From the NCBI GenBank assembly GCA_002270565.1, contig NQMI01000048.1, positions 128,684 through 192,683 of the forward strand: DNA of 64,000 nt. Reading direction: 5' to 3'. Below the pieces are notes generated by a model. It searched no databases. It worked only from the letters and a program-made list of their open reading frames with translations, and was not told the DNA's origin. Within the stretch, counting starts at the first letter, position 1. Each line of letters begins with the position of its first letter. Source of the DNA: Stenocarpella maydis. Its lineage: Eukaryota > Ascomycota > Sordariomycetes > Diaporthales > Diaporthaceae. This document shows, piece by piece, positions 37,035 to 49,791 of this stretch. The translations under genes and the position numbers were made by a program.

Positions 37035-38391
37035 ATAATTAAATATATATAAATATTAACTATAATAGTTAAATATAAGTTAAAATAAAAATAATATTAA
37101 AGCTTAAGAATTATAATATAATAAGTAAATATATATTATTAGTTAAATGAATACTTTTATTTTTACTTTAAAAAGCTATAAAGACTATTTAAATTAGATT
37201 TAAAAGGTAAGGAATTAAAACTTAAGAACTAGTAAAATATATTTAAAAAAAATAAAAATCTTATAAAGGTTTTTAAAATACAATATATAGTTTAGCTAAT
37301 AAATAGCTAAAATTAAATAGAACATAGCTTTAAAAATAATTAAGGCCTTAGTATCTCTTATACCTAGGAGGAGGATTAATTTGCTTTATAAAGGTAGTGT
37401 TTATGTCATAAGCGGAGCCTACACTAACTGGGCTCTATATCCTGGTCTACGCTGACTAAGCTGGCGCTGATTCAGCGCGCTGGTGCAGTTGCATACTGCA
37501 TGTTGCTGGGTCAGCACACTGCAGTTGCCCGCTGCTATTGGCATAATGGTGGTAGTAAATTGTTGGTTTGATTGATGTTCTTACCCAAGTTTGGTTAGGG
37601 CCCACAGGGCCTAGTCTAGGATTAAGTGGTGGTTTGCTGTTAGCAGGGTCGCTCCTGCTGATACCCTGCGAAGTGAGCCGGAAGGTCACAATTTAAGCGC
37701 TGTCCCTTGCCCCAGAGTGCCTACCCTCCATCACGGAGTACCCTTCATCGCGATCTCGGCTTTGCACGAGAGACTTATGTCACGGGTCGGCTCTATATAC
37801 TGTTAGGAGCCTCCGAACCTGCTAGGTTGGAAATTCTAGTCTTTGAGCTGAGTGTGGTCTGCTTTGCTAGCACTAAGCAGATTTGTGTCAAGACTTGGTT
37901 GGTACATTACTTTTAATGCCAGAATTTGGCAGTACAGAGAGCGGAAGAACCAGGCTGTTCATCCAGACCTCAGAACGTCTTCTTATGTTTCAATCATCAT
38001 GACGTGAGAGGCCCAGATTCCGGCCAATTTCCCCTCCCCTCCCCCGATTCCGGCCACCTGATTTTATATAAAACTATACTTTTAGCCAAGTATTATATAT
38101 TATAACATTATTGTTTTCTTCGTGTATAAAATTATATTATAAGTAGCACGTGATGTACTTTGGCTAGCAGTTTTAATTGAGTTCTCATTTATATAGGTTA
38201 TCAAAAGGCGTATGTTTGTTTAGGAAATGTGGCTGGAATCAGGTGTGGGCAGGAGTCTTGGCCTTTCACGTCGGAAATATATAAAGCGGCTCCTTCCCCG
38301 CCCAATGGTTCACAAATTCTCAACGAACTTCTCCTTTTCATCTTCAGATAATATACTCGTTCATCATAGGATTGTATTACTCTTCCCAGTC
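37035..38391. other. AT-rich then mixed spacer with repeat fragments
   Basis: 37035-37380 is AT-rich RIP-type sequence. 37380-37900 is GC-balanced with GCTGGGTCAGC-type palindromic motifs, possibly a solo LTR. 38012-38060 carries the ATTCCGGCCA motifs of the DNA-transposon end family. From about 38200 the promoter of the next gene begins, with TATATAAAG at 38278-38286. Confidence 0.4.
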
Positions 38392-38889
38392 ATGGACCGA
38401 ATCCGCTCAGAGTGGTACGCACCTTGGGCCACGTGCGAGGAAGCATTAGCCAACTACGATGCTAAGACCCACGAACGCTGGCGATACTGGGACGGGATAT
38501 CCATCGAATTCGTCCTCATTCCATCTTTGGTCCCCTCGGGGTGGGTACAGTCCTTGTGCCCCGTCCATGTGCGAGTGTGGTCGCCACCGACCGGTTTCAG
38601 CAGGATATCAGCGCGGCTGTCAGTCGTGTCTGCCAACGGGGACCCGCAGGAGATCATCGGCAACACTATCGCCTTTCCGTACGAACGCGAGGTTAGCTAC
38701 GAGGTTGTTGCAGACTTTATCTTCCTCGGGTTCAAGATCTCTGGGGATGCAGGACCTCACAAGTTCATCTTTCAGCTCATGGTCGAAACCACGGACGATG
38801 AATGGTATCAGCTGGCCGTGGAGCGCTCTGAGGATTTCCAAGTATCTCCAGGGATGCTTTCTTATGGGAAGTGTGCACGCCTTCAATGA
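38392..38889 (+). CDS. Hypothetical protein, 165 aa
   Basis: Not recognised. The frame is open from 38227, but a TATA-like TATATAAAG at 38278-38286 lies inside that longer frame. The ATG at 38392 (MDRIRSEWYAPWATCEEAL) is therefore the likelier start, leaving about 70 nt of 5' UTR. The protein is soluble and mainly beta-rich by eye (alternating hydrophobics: ISIEFVLIPSLV, HVRVWSP, SYEVVADFIFLGFKI, HKFIFQLMVET), suggestive of a beta-sandwich. A faint likeness to the closing strands of velvet domains is not enough to assign it. No signal peptide, no helix-spanning segment, no intron. It sits alone between transposon-rich DNA and a 1.7 kb empty spacer. Confidence 0.6.
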   Translation: MDRIRSEWYAPWATCEEALANYDAKTHERWRYWDGISIEFVLIPSLVPSGWVQSLCPVHVRVWSPPTGFSRISARLSVVSANGDPQEIIGNTIAFPYEREVSYEVVADFIFLGFKISGDAGPHKFIFQLMVETTDDEWYQLAVERSEDFQVSPGMLSYGKCARLQ

Positions 38890-40596
38890 AAGGAACCGTT
38901 AGTAACCTGAAACCAGATATGAGAAAGGCCGCAGAGAGCCTCAAGGGCCATGAATTCGCATTCACCTCACTCGGCACGGTTTTCTGTCTTAGCCCTATCC
39001 GGTGATCCAGGCTCTTTTTCAGGAACCGTCGAGTGTTCCAATCATCATCCGGTTGTTACGCCCAGGTGGGCTGTGATGTTCGCTGTGATGTTCGCTGTGG
39101 TTATTTGCTAGGTTTTGGTAGCAGAATGCACACGCACTACCTCTTCGACTTCTCATTGCATGTCCCAGATCGCTACAATTTGGCCTGCTCCATGATAATT
39201 AGAACGGCCAGAGGCACACGCCACTGACGGGGCATCAGCTTCCATCGCACGGGACGATCACAGTGCATGTATCGCAACATCGTGCTTACTACGATTTCTT
39301 GTCTTCAGGAGCGACACAAGAGCTTATAGGTCGTACTTGTAATCTATAAACCTATCCATTACTCCATCTGGAGGAAGCATAAAAATTCCTGGTAGCCGTA
39401 TGGGCCACGTCCTAGCACTTGAGCACCAAGGGCCAGCCGTTATAGGCGCCCCTCACGAAGCACAGACAGAGAGGAGAAGCTTAGGGTGCCGAAGTTGACA
39501 TGGGGCACGGGCAGCGCGCCCGGAACGGGGCTTCTTAGTTGGCAACGACGGTGCGGTGATATTTGAAATCCACCATGATTAATCCAGCTAGATCCAGGTG
39601 TCGGCGATCGGCTGGGAGCTCGACAATATGACAAGGCCCCTGAGCACCAACATGAAGCGGGTGTGCATACAGCAGAGGGACTCTGCAGTAGTTCGCTTGT
39701 CCCTTCTGCGAGGCAGTGGACTGTCCACTGTCCTTAGCTTTTCCCTCACGCAGAAGAAACGAAACGACACAATGGACAAGGAAGCACCAAGGAGCTCCGC
39801 AGAGCTCCAGTTCGGATCTTTTCGCGTGTGGCCCGCGAGCCACCAAGGCACAAAGGCACCGGATGATCGTAGACTTCGTAGATTTCATACACAATAATAG
39901 ACCTCTGTACATGAACGCCCAGCTCAAGAGGAAACCTAGATCCAGCCAGCTCTTGCTCAAATCTGCCACCCCGCTGACAAGACTTGCTAAACTTTTTCTT
40001 GATCGTGAAATCGTCAAATTATCGTGAGATGTGATGTAACGCAAGCGGACACGAATCCGCGCGCGTTATGCAAAAGGGAGAAGAAGAAAGGGAAAACAAG
40101 TATATAGCAGGAAATCAAATGCCCCCGCCATCATCTCTCCATCAATATCTCGTTCCATGCCGGGCCATCCCAGTCTCTCTCTCTCGCATCATTTTCCAAT
40201 GCCGTCGTGACGCTATGCCATACGCGCTTTGCAACTAAACCAACAAGCGTGTACTGTTGATCCACAAGGCAGATGAACAGGGTCCTTCTGTAGTTGAGAC
40301 AATCTGCAAACCGAAAAGTGCCGATGTCAGGGTATCCAAGCCAAAGGACCAAAGAGTCGAGGACGGCAAAATGGTTCAGTGCCGTTAGAAGTCCGCCGCT
40401 GTCTATGTAATGATATGCAATTACCTCAGGTCTGTGATGCGGCGCGGAATCATCGTATCCAAAAGGGCGCAGGGCAATTTGTCCAAGTTGTGCGCCGGTC
40501 CGAGGATGTCCAGTCTCTTGGTTCCGGGTTCTCGGGAGACCATGGTGTTGCATGTCAACATGCTTTAGAGTGAAGTATGTCCACTTGCCGCAGGCT
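38890..40596. other. Intergenic, no convincing gene
   Basis: Overlapping frames on both strands (up to 169 codons at 39535-40044) lack domains, signals or splice-supported extensions. The right part is the 3' flank of the DUF8035 gene. Confidence 0.4.
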
Positions 40597-42643
40597 CTAA
40601 TACCTCCGGGGCCGGCTGTTGTCGTACACGACCTCTCGCTCAACAATCCTCTCCCGCTCGTCCTCCCACCTGGGACGGTGGCGGTGACGGCGGTCGCGGT
40701 CCCAATCGTCGCGGACTTCGCGCTCGTACTGGATCTCTCGGATGCGGTCCTTTCTCCGTGCCCGGATGCGGTCCGATATCTCAACCAGTTCAAGGACGTC
40801 CTCCTAGAGCAGAAATCAACGTCAGCGATCTCACTCTTGGTTCTCTGCGCTGGAGGGGGTGGGGCTTGACTCACATATCTCAGATATTGCATCACGTAGA
40901 AGAACTGCTCAGTCTCCTCGTAGTCATAGCCGAGCTCCTCGATGGCCTCTCTGACGACAAGGTCCTTGGTGACCTCGGTCCACATGTCCCTGGGCTTCGG
41001 CATGGGTGCGGGCGGCGGGGGTGTAGGCCGTAGGCTGATGCGCCTATCAGTGACCTTCTCGATTTCGACATCTCGTTCGCGTTCGCGTTCCTTGTCGTAA
41101 ACCTGGATGCTCAGCCGATCACGCTCGCCGCGTGGAGGGGCATATGTTTCACGGTCTGAGATGACCGTCGTGGACGACGAGGTAGGGGGTGACAATGGCA
41201 CCAGTGCACTTTCGCTGGACCGCTCAGGTATGAACTTTGCGCGGCGAGCGCCATTGTACCGCTGCCAAGTGACCTCAGCAGCCCCGCCACCAACGCCATC
41301 CATGCGGACTCTTTCGGTGCCAGGTGGGACGTCGACAACCACCCATTCCTTGGTGGCCCCGCCCCAGGCCTCGCCCATGCGACCGCGTGAGTCAATCCTG
41401 CTCCTGATCATCTCGGCCTCGTCATCGTAGCCTGGCGCAGCGGAATGCGAGCGAGGCCGAGCCGAGGAGCTCCGATGCTCATGCTCAATGTCGACCTTGA
41501 GCTTGTCGCGCCCACTGGAGATGACGATATCGTCTTCATGGTAATAGGAGTGGTCGCGGGTGGAAGGAGGGTCGTACGAGATCCTAGATCGCTCCCGGGA
41601 CAGAGACCGTGCGCGCGAGCGCGATTGAGACCGCGTCTTGGTGATGTCAATCTCGGTCTCATGGCGGCCATGGTAGATGTCGATGTCTGTTTCTCGCTTC
41701 TCGACTCTGCGGGGTGGCGGAGGAGGAGAAGGCGGCCGTGCCACGACCAAGCCTACATTCTAACGCGTCAATGACGGTTCTTTTCCGCTCGCACGGCAAG
41801 CAATAATGCAACAGCTGGGACAAGTCACGATTTGGAAAAGGCACAGGACCAAGACTCACCATGATCGATATCCCGATAGTGCGTGATGACTTCCCTCTCA
41901 ATAGTGGGACCGCGGATGACCTGGGGCTCGGGAGGAGGGGGTGACGGGCTTGGACTGGGCGTGGGAGCCCGCTCCCGCTCGATGATCTTGAGCCTGCTCC
42001 GCTCGATCTCAGGGGGCGGCAGCGACCTCGGGGACGGCGACCGTTCCCTCTCGACTACTCGCGTGCGCGTGCGTTCCATGACTGGAGGCGGGCTGGGCGA
42101 ACGGGTAGGGCGCTCGATAATCCGTGTTCCGAGACGCACTCTGTCCATGGCCGGCCCCCGGCTGGGGCTCCGTATCCGCTCCCGGGAGTGGTCGACCACC
42201 CGCGTGCGGACCTCTTCCCTCTCTCGGATCTCTGGCGGGGGCGGCGGCCCGGGGCTCATGCTCCTTGCCCTTGTCCTTGTCACGATGCGCTCCCTCACGA
42301 CGGGAGAAGGGGAGCGGGGCCTTGGCCTAGCTCGCTCGACCGTCTCGACGTCGCGCTGACGCAAGACCAAAGCCCCTGCCTCAGGTGGTCGACGGGGCTC
42401 ATCCCGCAGGAAATGGGGCACCCTGGACTCACGCTCCACCTCCTCCCTCACGGCAACCTGAACATCGCTGCGCCGGGTCATTGGGGGAGGAGGGGTGCGC
42501 GAGCGTCTCTCCTCCCTCCGCTCGTAGTAGACCTCCTCTTCTCGGGGCGGAGGCGGCCTCCGCATGGAGGGGGCTCTTGGCGGAGGACGGTCATCCTCGT
42601 AGTAGACATCGCGCTCCTCGTAGCGGCGGAAGGTCTCAGGCAT
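40597..42643 (-). CDS. DUF8035-type Arg/Pro/Ser-rich protein, 622 aa
   Basis: Three exons: 42643-41860, 41752-40875 and 40803-40597. Both donors are GTGAGT. The splice between YLRY and EDVLELVEISDRIRARR was chosen because the unspliced frame degenerates immediately. Residues 1-450 are low complexity: repeated RSPSPPP, RTRVVERERSPSP and ERERERE motifs, with RS dipeptides as in splicing-associated proteins. Residues about 518-575 form the only conserved block (MWTEVTKDLVVREAIEELGY, then EETEQFFYVMQYLRYEDVLE), which I place in the fungal DUF8035 family. The tail is RD/RE-rich and ends NSRPRRY. Role unknown; RNA-associated or scaffolding function is only an inference from composition. Confidence 0.82.
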
Positions 42644-45600
42644 GATGGCTAGTGCCTAGGTCGGAGGTCGGGGTGCTTGGTTGCAAATGGGAGGGCGTCA
42701 CGGGTCTGGACAGGTTCTGATATGGAAGAGAGGAGGGGGGGAGGGGGCGGTTGAGATTTGGGGACCGTCGCTTGGGAAGAGTTCAGTGCCAGGTCGGTCC
42801 TGGAGGCGAGGGGAGGGTTGAGCGGAGAGGCTAGTTAGTTACCCTGCGGGGCTGCTCTGTACGGCAGAACAGGCGTGTGGCCCAGGTCAGACAGGGCCAG
42901 ATGCCAGGGCGGGGCAGGGCTGGGTAGGGGCAGGTCACCGGGAGGTCTCGTCTCCCGTGCGTGGGAGGCGTCGTGTGCTGCTTGGGAGAGGAGGAGGAGG
43001 AGTAGTAGTAGGAGTAGCAGGCAGAGGGGAAGAGAGGTAAGGAGCAAGGCAGAACCGGCTGGGTGCGAGGTGACCAGGATATCGGCACAAGAGACTAGAC
43101 AGCGGTTGTCCCGCGTGAATTACCGGTCTCCCGCGTGGCCTGGGAGGCGATCCTGGTTGATCTTGTTCGGGAGGCTGGCCGGGTTGTGCTGGTCAGGTCT
43201 GGCGTCGAAGGAGGCTGGCCCAGAGGTGGGGGTGGGGGGTGGGGTCGGGCCGGATGGGCTCAAGGGTTGACGTGAAGTGAGTGGATTGATGATTTATTTG
43301 GCTGCCTCGAGATTGTCGCGCCGAGGACGGGTGACGGGCGAGGTAGCAGCGGGTGATGTTATGACGGTATCCAGCGGGGTGGTGAGGCGTGTATGGCAGA
43401 CCAGCACAGCACAGCAGAGCACAGCACAGCACAGCACAGCACAGCACAGCACAGCACAGCACAGCACAGCACGGGGAAATGGGTGGAAGGCCGCAGACGG
43501 CGACCAAAGCTTGGAACCGATGATGGATGGGCGCAGAGTAAAAATAAGTGTGTAGCAGGAGAGGGGACCGGGGAGACCAAAATAACAAGGATGGAAGAGG
43601 ACGGATTGGGGACGGACGGGGACGGACGGGGGTGTGAGACGGACGAGGGGGTGATGGGACGACTGGACGAGAAGGGCAAGCCTGGCCTGTGTAGCTGTCA
43701 AGGCTGTCTGTCCGTGTGTCCGTCTGCCTGTCTGCGTGTGTGACTGAGCTGTGTCATGCCAACCCGGGATGTTGTGGCTGGCGTCCTGTCAGACAGGCAA
43801 CCTCATCTGCACCTGGTGGTGGTGTTGGTGGTGTTGGTGGTCAAGCGCACGCAGCCCTCGCGCTCCGTAGTGCACCTCCCTGGCCGGCTATGTACCGCCG
43901 TATATGTCCTCTGGTTGAGGTCTTGTCCGATGCAGGTAGTCTGTCCACCTCTGTTTCTGGTTGATTCTAACCGGGCAGTTGGGGCTGCACCTACATCCCT
44001 ACACGTGTAGGTTTTTTGTGTACTCCGTATTGTCGCGCAGGCGGGCGGGCTGAGCAGATACAACTAGTATACGGAGTACATACTGGAGTCCATCTCTCTC
44101 TACATTGGGATCTGGCCGGGGCAGACGGTGGGACGGCTCCACCCCCCCGTCTTCCAGCTCTGGCGGCTTGGCTTACTATACTAGACCAACGGCAACATCG
44201 CACCAACACCGCGCTGCTTCGAGGAGCCCGTAGACAGCAGCTGGACCACCATATGGTGCGAACCCAACGTCGTCATCTTACATCCGCGCCTCGCCCGGCC
44301 GTCGCTGCTGCCGCCCACTCAGCCACCTGGTTCGTCCGTCCCGACCGTCTAGTGTGGTCTGGTCTCACGCAGAGTTCACAGGGCAGGAGGAAGAACAGAC
44401 GACGCCTGTCCAGCCTCTGGGGCCTCTGTCCTGGGACCCGGGTGCGTACGGAGTAGTCTGCTCTCATGGCCGGGGCCTGCCTGCCTCGTGTTGTCGATCG
44501 AGGGGCGGACAGCAGGGAGCACGGGTGTGTGGACGGGGCTGGCGGGTCGGGTGGCTGCAGGCTGGCTGGCTGGCTGGACGCTTGATGGCGTGCGAGCATC
44601 TTGACAGGTGATGGCGCCCGGGCCTCATTGCGCGCAGCTGCATCTGGCATGACGCAGAACAGAGAATCCTCGGGCAGCCAGCCCAAGGACAGAAGGGAAA
44701 GGAAGAGGAGAAAACGAGGCCTGCACCCCGTTGCTGGGCTCGCGTTTCAGATCGGAATCTAAACGCCCTGCCCCCGGGATGGATTGATTCATCACGGCCG
44801 CTCTCGAGGCCGGGCCTCGACGTCAGGCCCTGTCCGCCCAGCCCAGCGGGCCCATTCCTGCTGTGTCGAGAGCTGACAGCCCACATTCCACCAGCAGCCG
44901 CGGACGGCAGCCGCGGACGGCAGCCAGCTGCATGCGGCTCTGGGTCCTTCGAGGGGCGACATGTTCATGACACCAGAACTCGAGTATACATACCGAGCAA
45001 ATGTGACAGACGGTGTGGGGCCTCGCTCTGGCAGTCCGGCATGGCTCAACCGCAACTCAGCCCCGCGCCCCCCCCCTGCTTTCAACGACGGGCGTGCTGT
45101 TGGACAACATGATGTCCACCCTACCGAGTATCGCATCTTGACCGACCCGACCACCACCAACACAGGACCTCCTCTCGAGATGGGCAGCCAGCCAGGCTGG
45201 CGAGGCCGGTCCCTCAGTCGCGTCGCGGGGCCGTATTCTGTGACGTAACCGTGCAGTCCAAGATTCCACCGCCGCTGGCTTCAACCGAAATGTGGCTGGG
45301 ACTCCCGCTGCGCATTTCTCCCATCTCGACAGGGAAGAGCAGGGCTCGGCTGCCCCACGATACCACCTCGATTCCGGATTGTGGGAAACCAGGAGCTGTA
45401 GTAGCTCCCGGCTCTTACAAGGCAGTCGTCACCGTCCCGGAGCCGCAAGCTTGCAGGCTGGCGGGCCATTCATGTCCGCATGCTTCTTCGAATCGAGATC
45501 ATGTCAGCACCAGCAACAAGATCCCTGTGTGATTGGAATTCTCGGGTCCGTCCTTCTGGCCTGTGCGGACCAGCACAGATCCTGCATTAAGCGCTGGCCT

Positions 45601-46659
45601 GAGGCGGGCAGGCGGGCAGGCGGGCAGTCCTGAGGTGGCAGCTGGCGCCCCCATCTCGTCTTGCGGTTAAAGGACGGGGCTAATTGAAGCCGTCACCAAG
45701 GTTCCACCCCGACATGGAACAAAGTCTCGTCAACGCCCCTGCCTACCCAGGCAAAACACAGACTCCTGGCCCTGCGGACTTTTTATGCTTTGTAGGAACA
45801 GACTTTTTCTGCACGCTTCTTCTTCCTCACAACTCAAGAGTCCCCACAAAGCTCCGTTGCACACCTGCTCTGCACCCAATAAGGCTGCTGCGGCCGGAAC
45901 TGATGTGGTTTGACTATCTCCCGTAACCATATGCACCGATCCTCTCCAGCGTGCAGCTGTCCAGATTTCGTATAGGGCGCCCTCGTCAGATTCTAGACGG
46001 CTCTGTTTGTCTTCAAACCCGCTTTAACGCCGCAGTGCTTCGTATCAAGTGCTGCACGCCCGTTGGTCTCCAAGTCAAACAAAATTCCTTACCTGCCGTA
46101 GCGATAAAAGTGATCAGTCATGAGGGCCGAAATTGCTTACATGTGGCACCCACTACGGGACAGGTCAAACAAACATGAGGGGGCGCTTGATCGATCTGTC
46201 AGCACTCCTTGGCCGTGCCCGTCGGCTCGTACACAGAGTCAGTCCCAGACCGGCCTGGGCGAAGCGCATCCGTCTCCGCAGGTGCTCCCCAATGTCACCC
46301 GTCGGCAGGGTACACAGCCGCCGCCGAAAGCCGGAGAGGGTCCTATCGTGGGTTGGAGAAGCGGGCATTTCGTGAGCTGGGCTGACAGGCCAAGCGCCTC
46401 GGTGCTGTGGGCCGTGAGGGGGTCAAGTAGTATAAGAGGGGGCGTTTGATGTCTGTCGCACAGAGCAGATTGTCGACTCCAGCTGGGTGCGGCTATCCTC
46501 TGGCTGGCCATGCACAGGTCTATCAATCTAGGTTGAACACCGTGCAAAACTCGCTCGTGATATCTCTCAGTTCTTCACTTTTGCGACTGGCTTCAGCACG
46601 GTCGCGCTCGCGAGCAGAACTACTACCCCTCACCTCTGAGTCTCTGACACCGGGACAGC
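42644..46659. other. 4-kb GC-rich intergenic region with simple repeats
   Basis: No supported gene despite many overlapping frames on all strands, which is what GC-rich non-coding DNA gives. It holds purine-rich GGA/AGT runs near 42985-43015, a 5-bp CAGCA microsatellite at 43405-43472, GGACGGACGGGG runs near 43605-43632, GGCGGGCA repeats near 45605-45628 and several GTACTCCGTA/TACGGAGTAC palindromes (44019-44085, 44447). Presumably the long 5' region of the DUF8035 gene and the promoter of the GMC gene. Confidence 0.5.
43405..43472. repeat. CAGCA pentanucleotide microsatellite
   Basis: About 13 tandem CAGCA units with one imperfection near the left end. It lies upstream of the DUF8035 gene start, in its probable 5' region. 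Confidence 0.9.
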
Positions 46660-48847
46660 ATGGGCTCTGTTTTGGACGACAGCAGAAGCTTTGACTTCAT
46701 TATCTGTGGGTGAGTCATCCTGTACGCTTGGTTGTGCAGAAGCAAGGCACTGACATGCATTCAGCGGAGGAACCGCCGGGTGTGTGGTTGCAGGAAGGCT
46801 GGCAGAGGACCCCACCGCCCGGGTGCTCGTGCTCGAGGCTGGAAAGCACAATGAGAACTTGGAAAATACGCACATGGCCGGAGGGTAGGTCTCCCCGACT
46901 TGCCGCAAATTCCTCCATGGTTTTGGCCATGTACATTGACAGTTTTACCACGCAGGTGGGCGAACAATCTGGACGGGCCCGAGGACTGGAATATCATATC
47001 GGAAAAGGGAGCTGGAATCAATAACCGGCAGGTGGAACTGACAAGAGGCAAGTTCCTCGGCGGTTCTTCCGGGTTAAATGGTACTCTCTGCATTAGAGGC
47101 TCCAAGCAGGATTACGACGACTGGGGCCTCGAGGGATGGGGCGGCGAAGAATTCTTTGCTTACATGAAGAAGGTCAGCAACTGTCCCAAAAGACGCCGAG
47201 CAGAGTTAAACCCTCTTGTGTTGAGACACTGACGCTGTTACTTGTGAAGGCGGAGACCTTCCATAACAAGCCTTGGTTCAAAGCCCGCAGCGAGTCTCAC
47301 GGGCACCAAGGGCCGCTGCAAACCGCGCCCCATGACCTAGCTCCTATCTCAAAGCTTGTGATGGAGTCTATGATCTCCAAGGGCCTGCCGCTAGACGACG
47401 ACATGTTCTCACACGGAGAGAATCCCCATGGGTGCGGACATGCTCCGCGCACTGTTTTTGAGGGGACACGCTCTACAGGGGCGGACTTCATAACCAAAAC
47501 CTGTCGGAGAGACAACATTGCCATCATGACCGAGACGTACGTCGACAAGGTTCTCTTCGAGGAAGTGAATGGCGAACATGTCGCCACCGGTGTGCGGGCT
47601 GTCGGCGCGGACGGCGCGCGCTTTAACCTGACGGCAACCAAGGAAGTCATCATCAGCGGCGGCGCATACTGCAGCCCAAACATTCTTCAGAGGTCCGGAA
47701 TAGGAGCCAAGGAAGAACTCGCTGCCCTGGATATCCCGAGCGTCGTGAACCTGCCCGGCGTGGGCAAGAACCTCATGGACCACGTCATCGTCTACATCTT
47801 CTACGAGGTCTCCAGGCCGGGGTTGACCAATGACTATCTGGCATACCACGATGATGCCCTCGAGAGGTCGTACAAACTCTGGAAAGAGAGCAGGTCTGGC
47901 TTCCTGTCGACCTTCCCTTTTGGCTCGTTCGCGTTCGCCCGCCTGGACGACAGGCTCGCAGACTCTGAGCTGTGGAACTCGGCACCCAGGGCCGCTGGCA
48001 GAGACCCCAGTAAGCAGCTCCCAGAGTCATTTCAGCCCGCTTAGGGATAAGAAACACCCTCCAGGAACCTATGTCTTAAACGTCATGGCCGTACTATGGC
48101 CTGATCCACACTGGGTTTAAATGAGACTCCTTCCATGGTTCCTTAAAAGCTGACTCAATGCTGCAGTGGGACTAACACCAAAGCAGCCGAACGTCGAGTT
48201 CTTCCATACGGAGTGTTATGGTGGCCCCAAGCAATTCGACAAGTTTCCCGTCGACCACAAGCATGCGTTCGCCATGATTACGGAACTCTTTGGGCCCAGG
48301 TCCAGGGGAGAGGTGGGACTGAAGAGCGCTGATCCACTGGATGGGCCAAAGGTTGACTGCGGGTATCTTCAGGACCCGCTGGACCTTGAGGTCCTCGCGG
48401 AGGCCTGTCGGTTCGGAAACGAGATCATCGTGGGAGGACAAGGAACAAAAGACGTCATCAAGGGCTCGTGGCCGCCGGACCTGACGCACCATACTTATAC
48501 CACCAGAGAAGAGTGGGTCCCCTACGTGAAGGACAACGCTACAACATGTAAGACCCGTCTCTTTTCTTCCCCCCCCCCCCCTGCAAACATACAAGCGTGA
48601 TTTAATGTAATACCTGTGTCATTTAGGTTACCACGCCGCGGGGACATGTGCGATGGGCAAACGGGAGGATCCGAAGTCCGTGGTGGACGAGAAGCTCAGG
48701 GTCAAGGGCGTGAAGAACCTGCGGGTGGCAGATGTGAGCATAATGCCCATCTTGAATAATGGGCATACCCAGATGCCGGCGTACGGAATCGGCGAGAAGG
48801 CTGCGGACCTCATCAAGCAAGAATGGAGGCTGAAGAGTGACGCCTAA
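46660..48847 (+). CDS. GMC (glucose-methanol-choline) oxidoreductase, 582 aa
   Basis: Six exons: 46660-46709, 46765-46884, 46956-47172, 47250-48009, 48167-48547 and 48627-48847. All junctions keep frame and rebuild conserved motifs. The FAD-binding Rossmann motif GGGTAG spans residues 17-22 with LVLEAG as the ribose-binding acidic strand. The GMC signatures are GKFLGGSSGLNG and the SGGAYCSPNILQRSGIG block. The catalytic pair is H512 (CYHAAGTCAMG) and H556 (NNGHTQMP), spaced as in the family. There is no signal peptide, so it is probably intracellular, unlike secreted glucose or aryl-alcohol oxidases. It oxidises an alcohol or choline-type substrate using FAD; the substrate is unknown. Intron 5 contains a run of C. 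The length is normal. Confidence 0.92.
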
Positions 48848-49791
48848 ACAGAAATTTTCCAGGGTGACTTGAATTCTGTGGATGGCTAAGAGACAAAGCA
48901 AACTTCATTTGATTTGTTCGTAAATGATATGATCCCTTTACGACTTATGGATCTGTCACTCGCTCGGTTTCAGTCTTATATGCTTTGTACCTATAAATGT
49001 TATTCGAGTACTTGGGACATTCCCGTTCTTACTAGCTTTGGTCCCGTATGTGGGATCGGATGACTATGGGAAACTTTTGAAAATGGAGGCATAGTACACT
49101 CTGAGAACAAACCGAAGGTAGAAACTCAGCTGACCACAGCTCCAGTTTTACCACCCACTCACATAATCACCATTCCTACACCCCTACTCCCATAACACAT
49201 GCTCTCCTAATACCTCAATCTCTACCCCCACTTAACTAATCCATACACCTGATCTACACTATAGAGAGTGAATTGAGAGTGCAACTAAGTCCTAGGTATA
49301 TAAAAAGGAGCTAGGTGATACTCTCTCATTATGTATGGCTACGGTATTAGTGGCGGACGGGTGTACCATTGTCATAAGTGCAAACATTTGATATATCATT
49401 GATGCTGTGGCGCCTGTATGGCAGTCCGACTAACAGTGAGGGATTACGTTCCGACCCACCACATGTGCTCTGTGACACTCCGAGGTCTTTAACCCGGGTC
49501 TGAAAGGGTACACAAAGGTTCTGGCACCAAACTGATACAATGCAATCAATCACAGCTAGCCGTCCTGGTTGCAATTCCGTTGCTCACCATCAGGCAAGGC
49601 CGCACCAATCAGTGGAATCTCGGTCTCACAGGCCATGAGTGACATTTATAACAGGTAGTTTCCGACCGCCCTATTCACGAGCCGGTTTTCTTCTGTCTTG
49701 TAAAGAACGAAACATTGATATACTACAGAACAGACTTTAAGATCCCACTTCCGACACAAACCGGATACAAAGAGACCTCGCGGTCCTCAGC
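48848..49791. other. Intergenic, no gene
   Basis: A C-rich, G-poor stretch at about 49135-49260 and otherwise ordinary sequence. It carries the promoter of the small Cys/His-repeat gene. Confidence 0.45.

Noticed and set aside
38392..38889. Velvet-domain assignment for the 165-aa protein
   Set aside because: Only the closing strands vaguely resemble velvet; the conserved velvet core motifs are not seen.
39535..40044. 169-codon minus-strand frame
   Set aside because: Composition and overlapping frames look random; lies in the 3' flank of the DUF8035 gene.
40131..40596. Continuation of the DUF8035 frame to 40131
   Set aside because: Only reached by reading through a GTGAGT...CTCTAG intron; splicing gives a conserved C-terminus ending at 40597.
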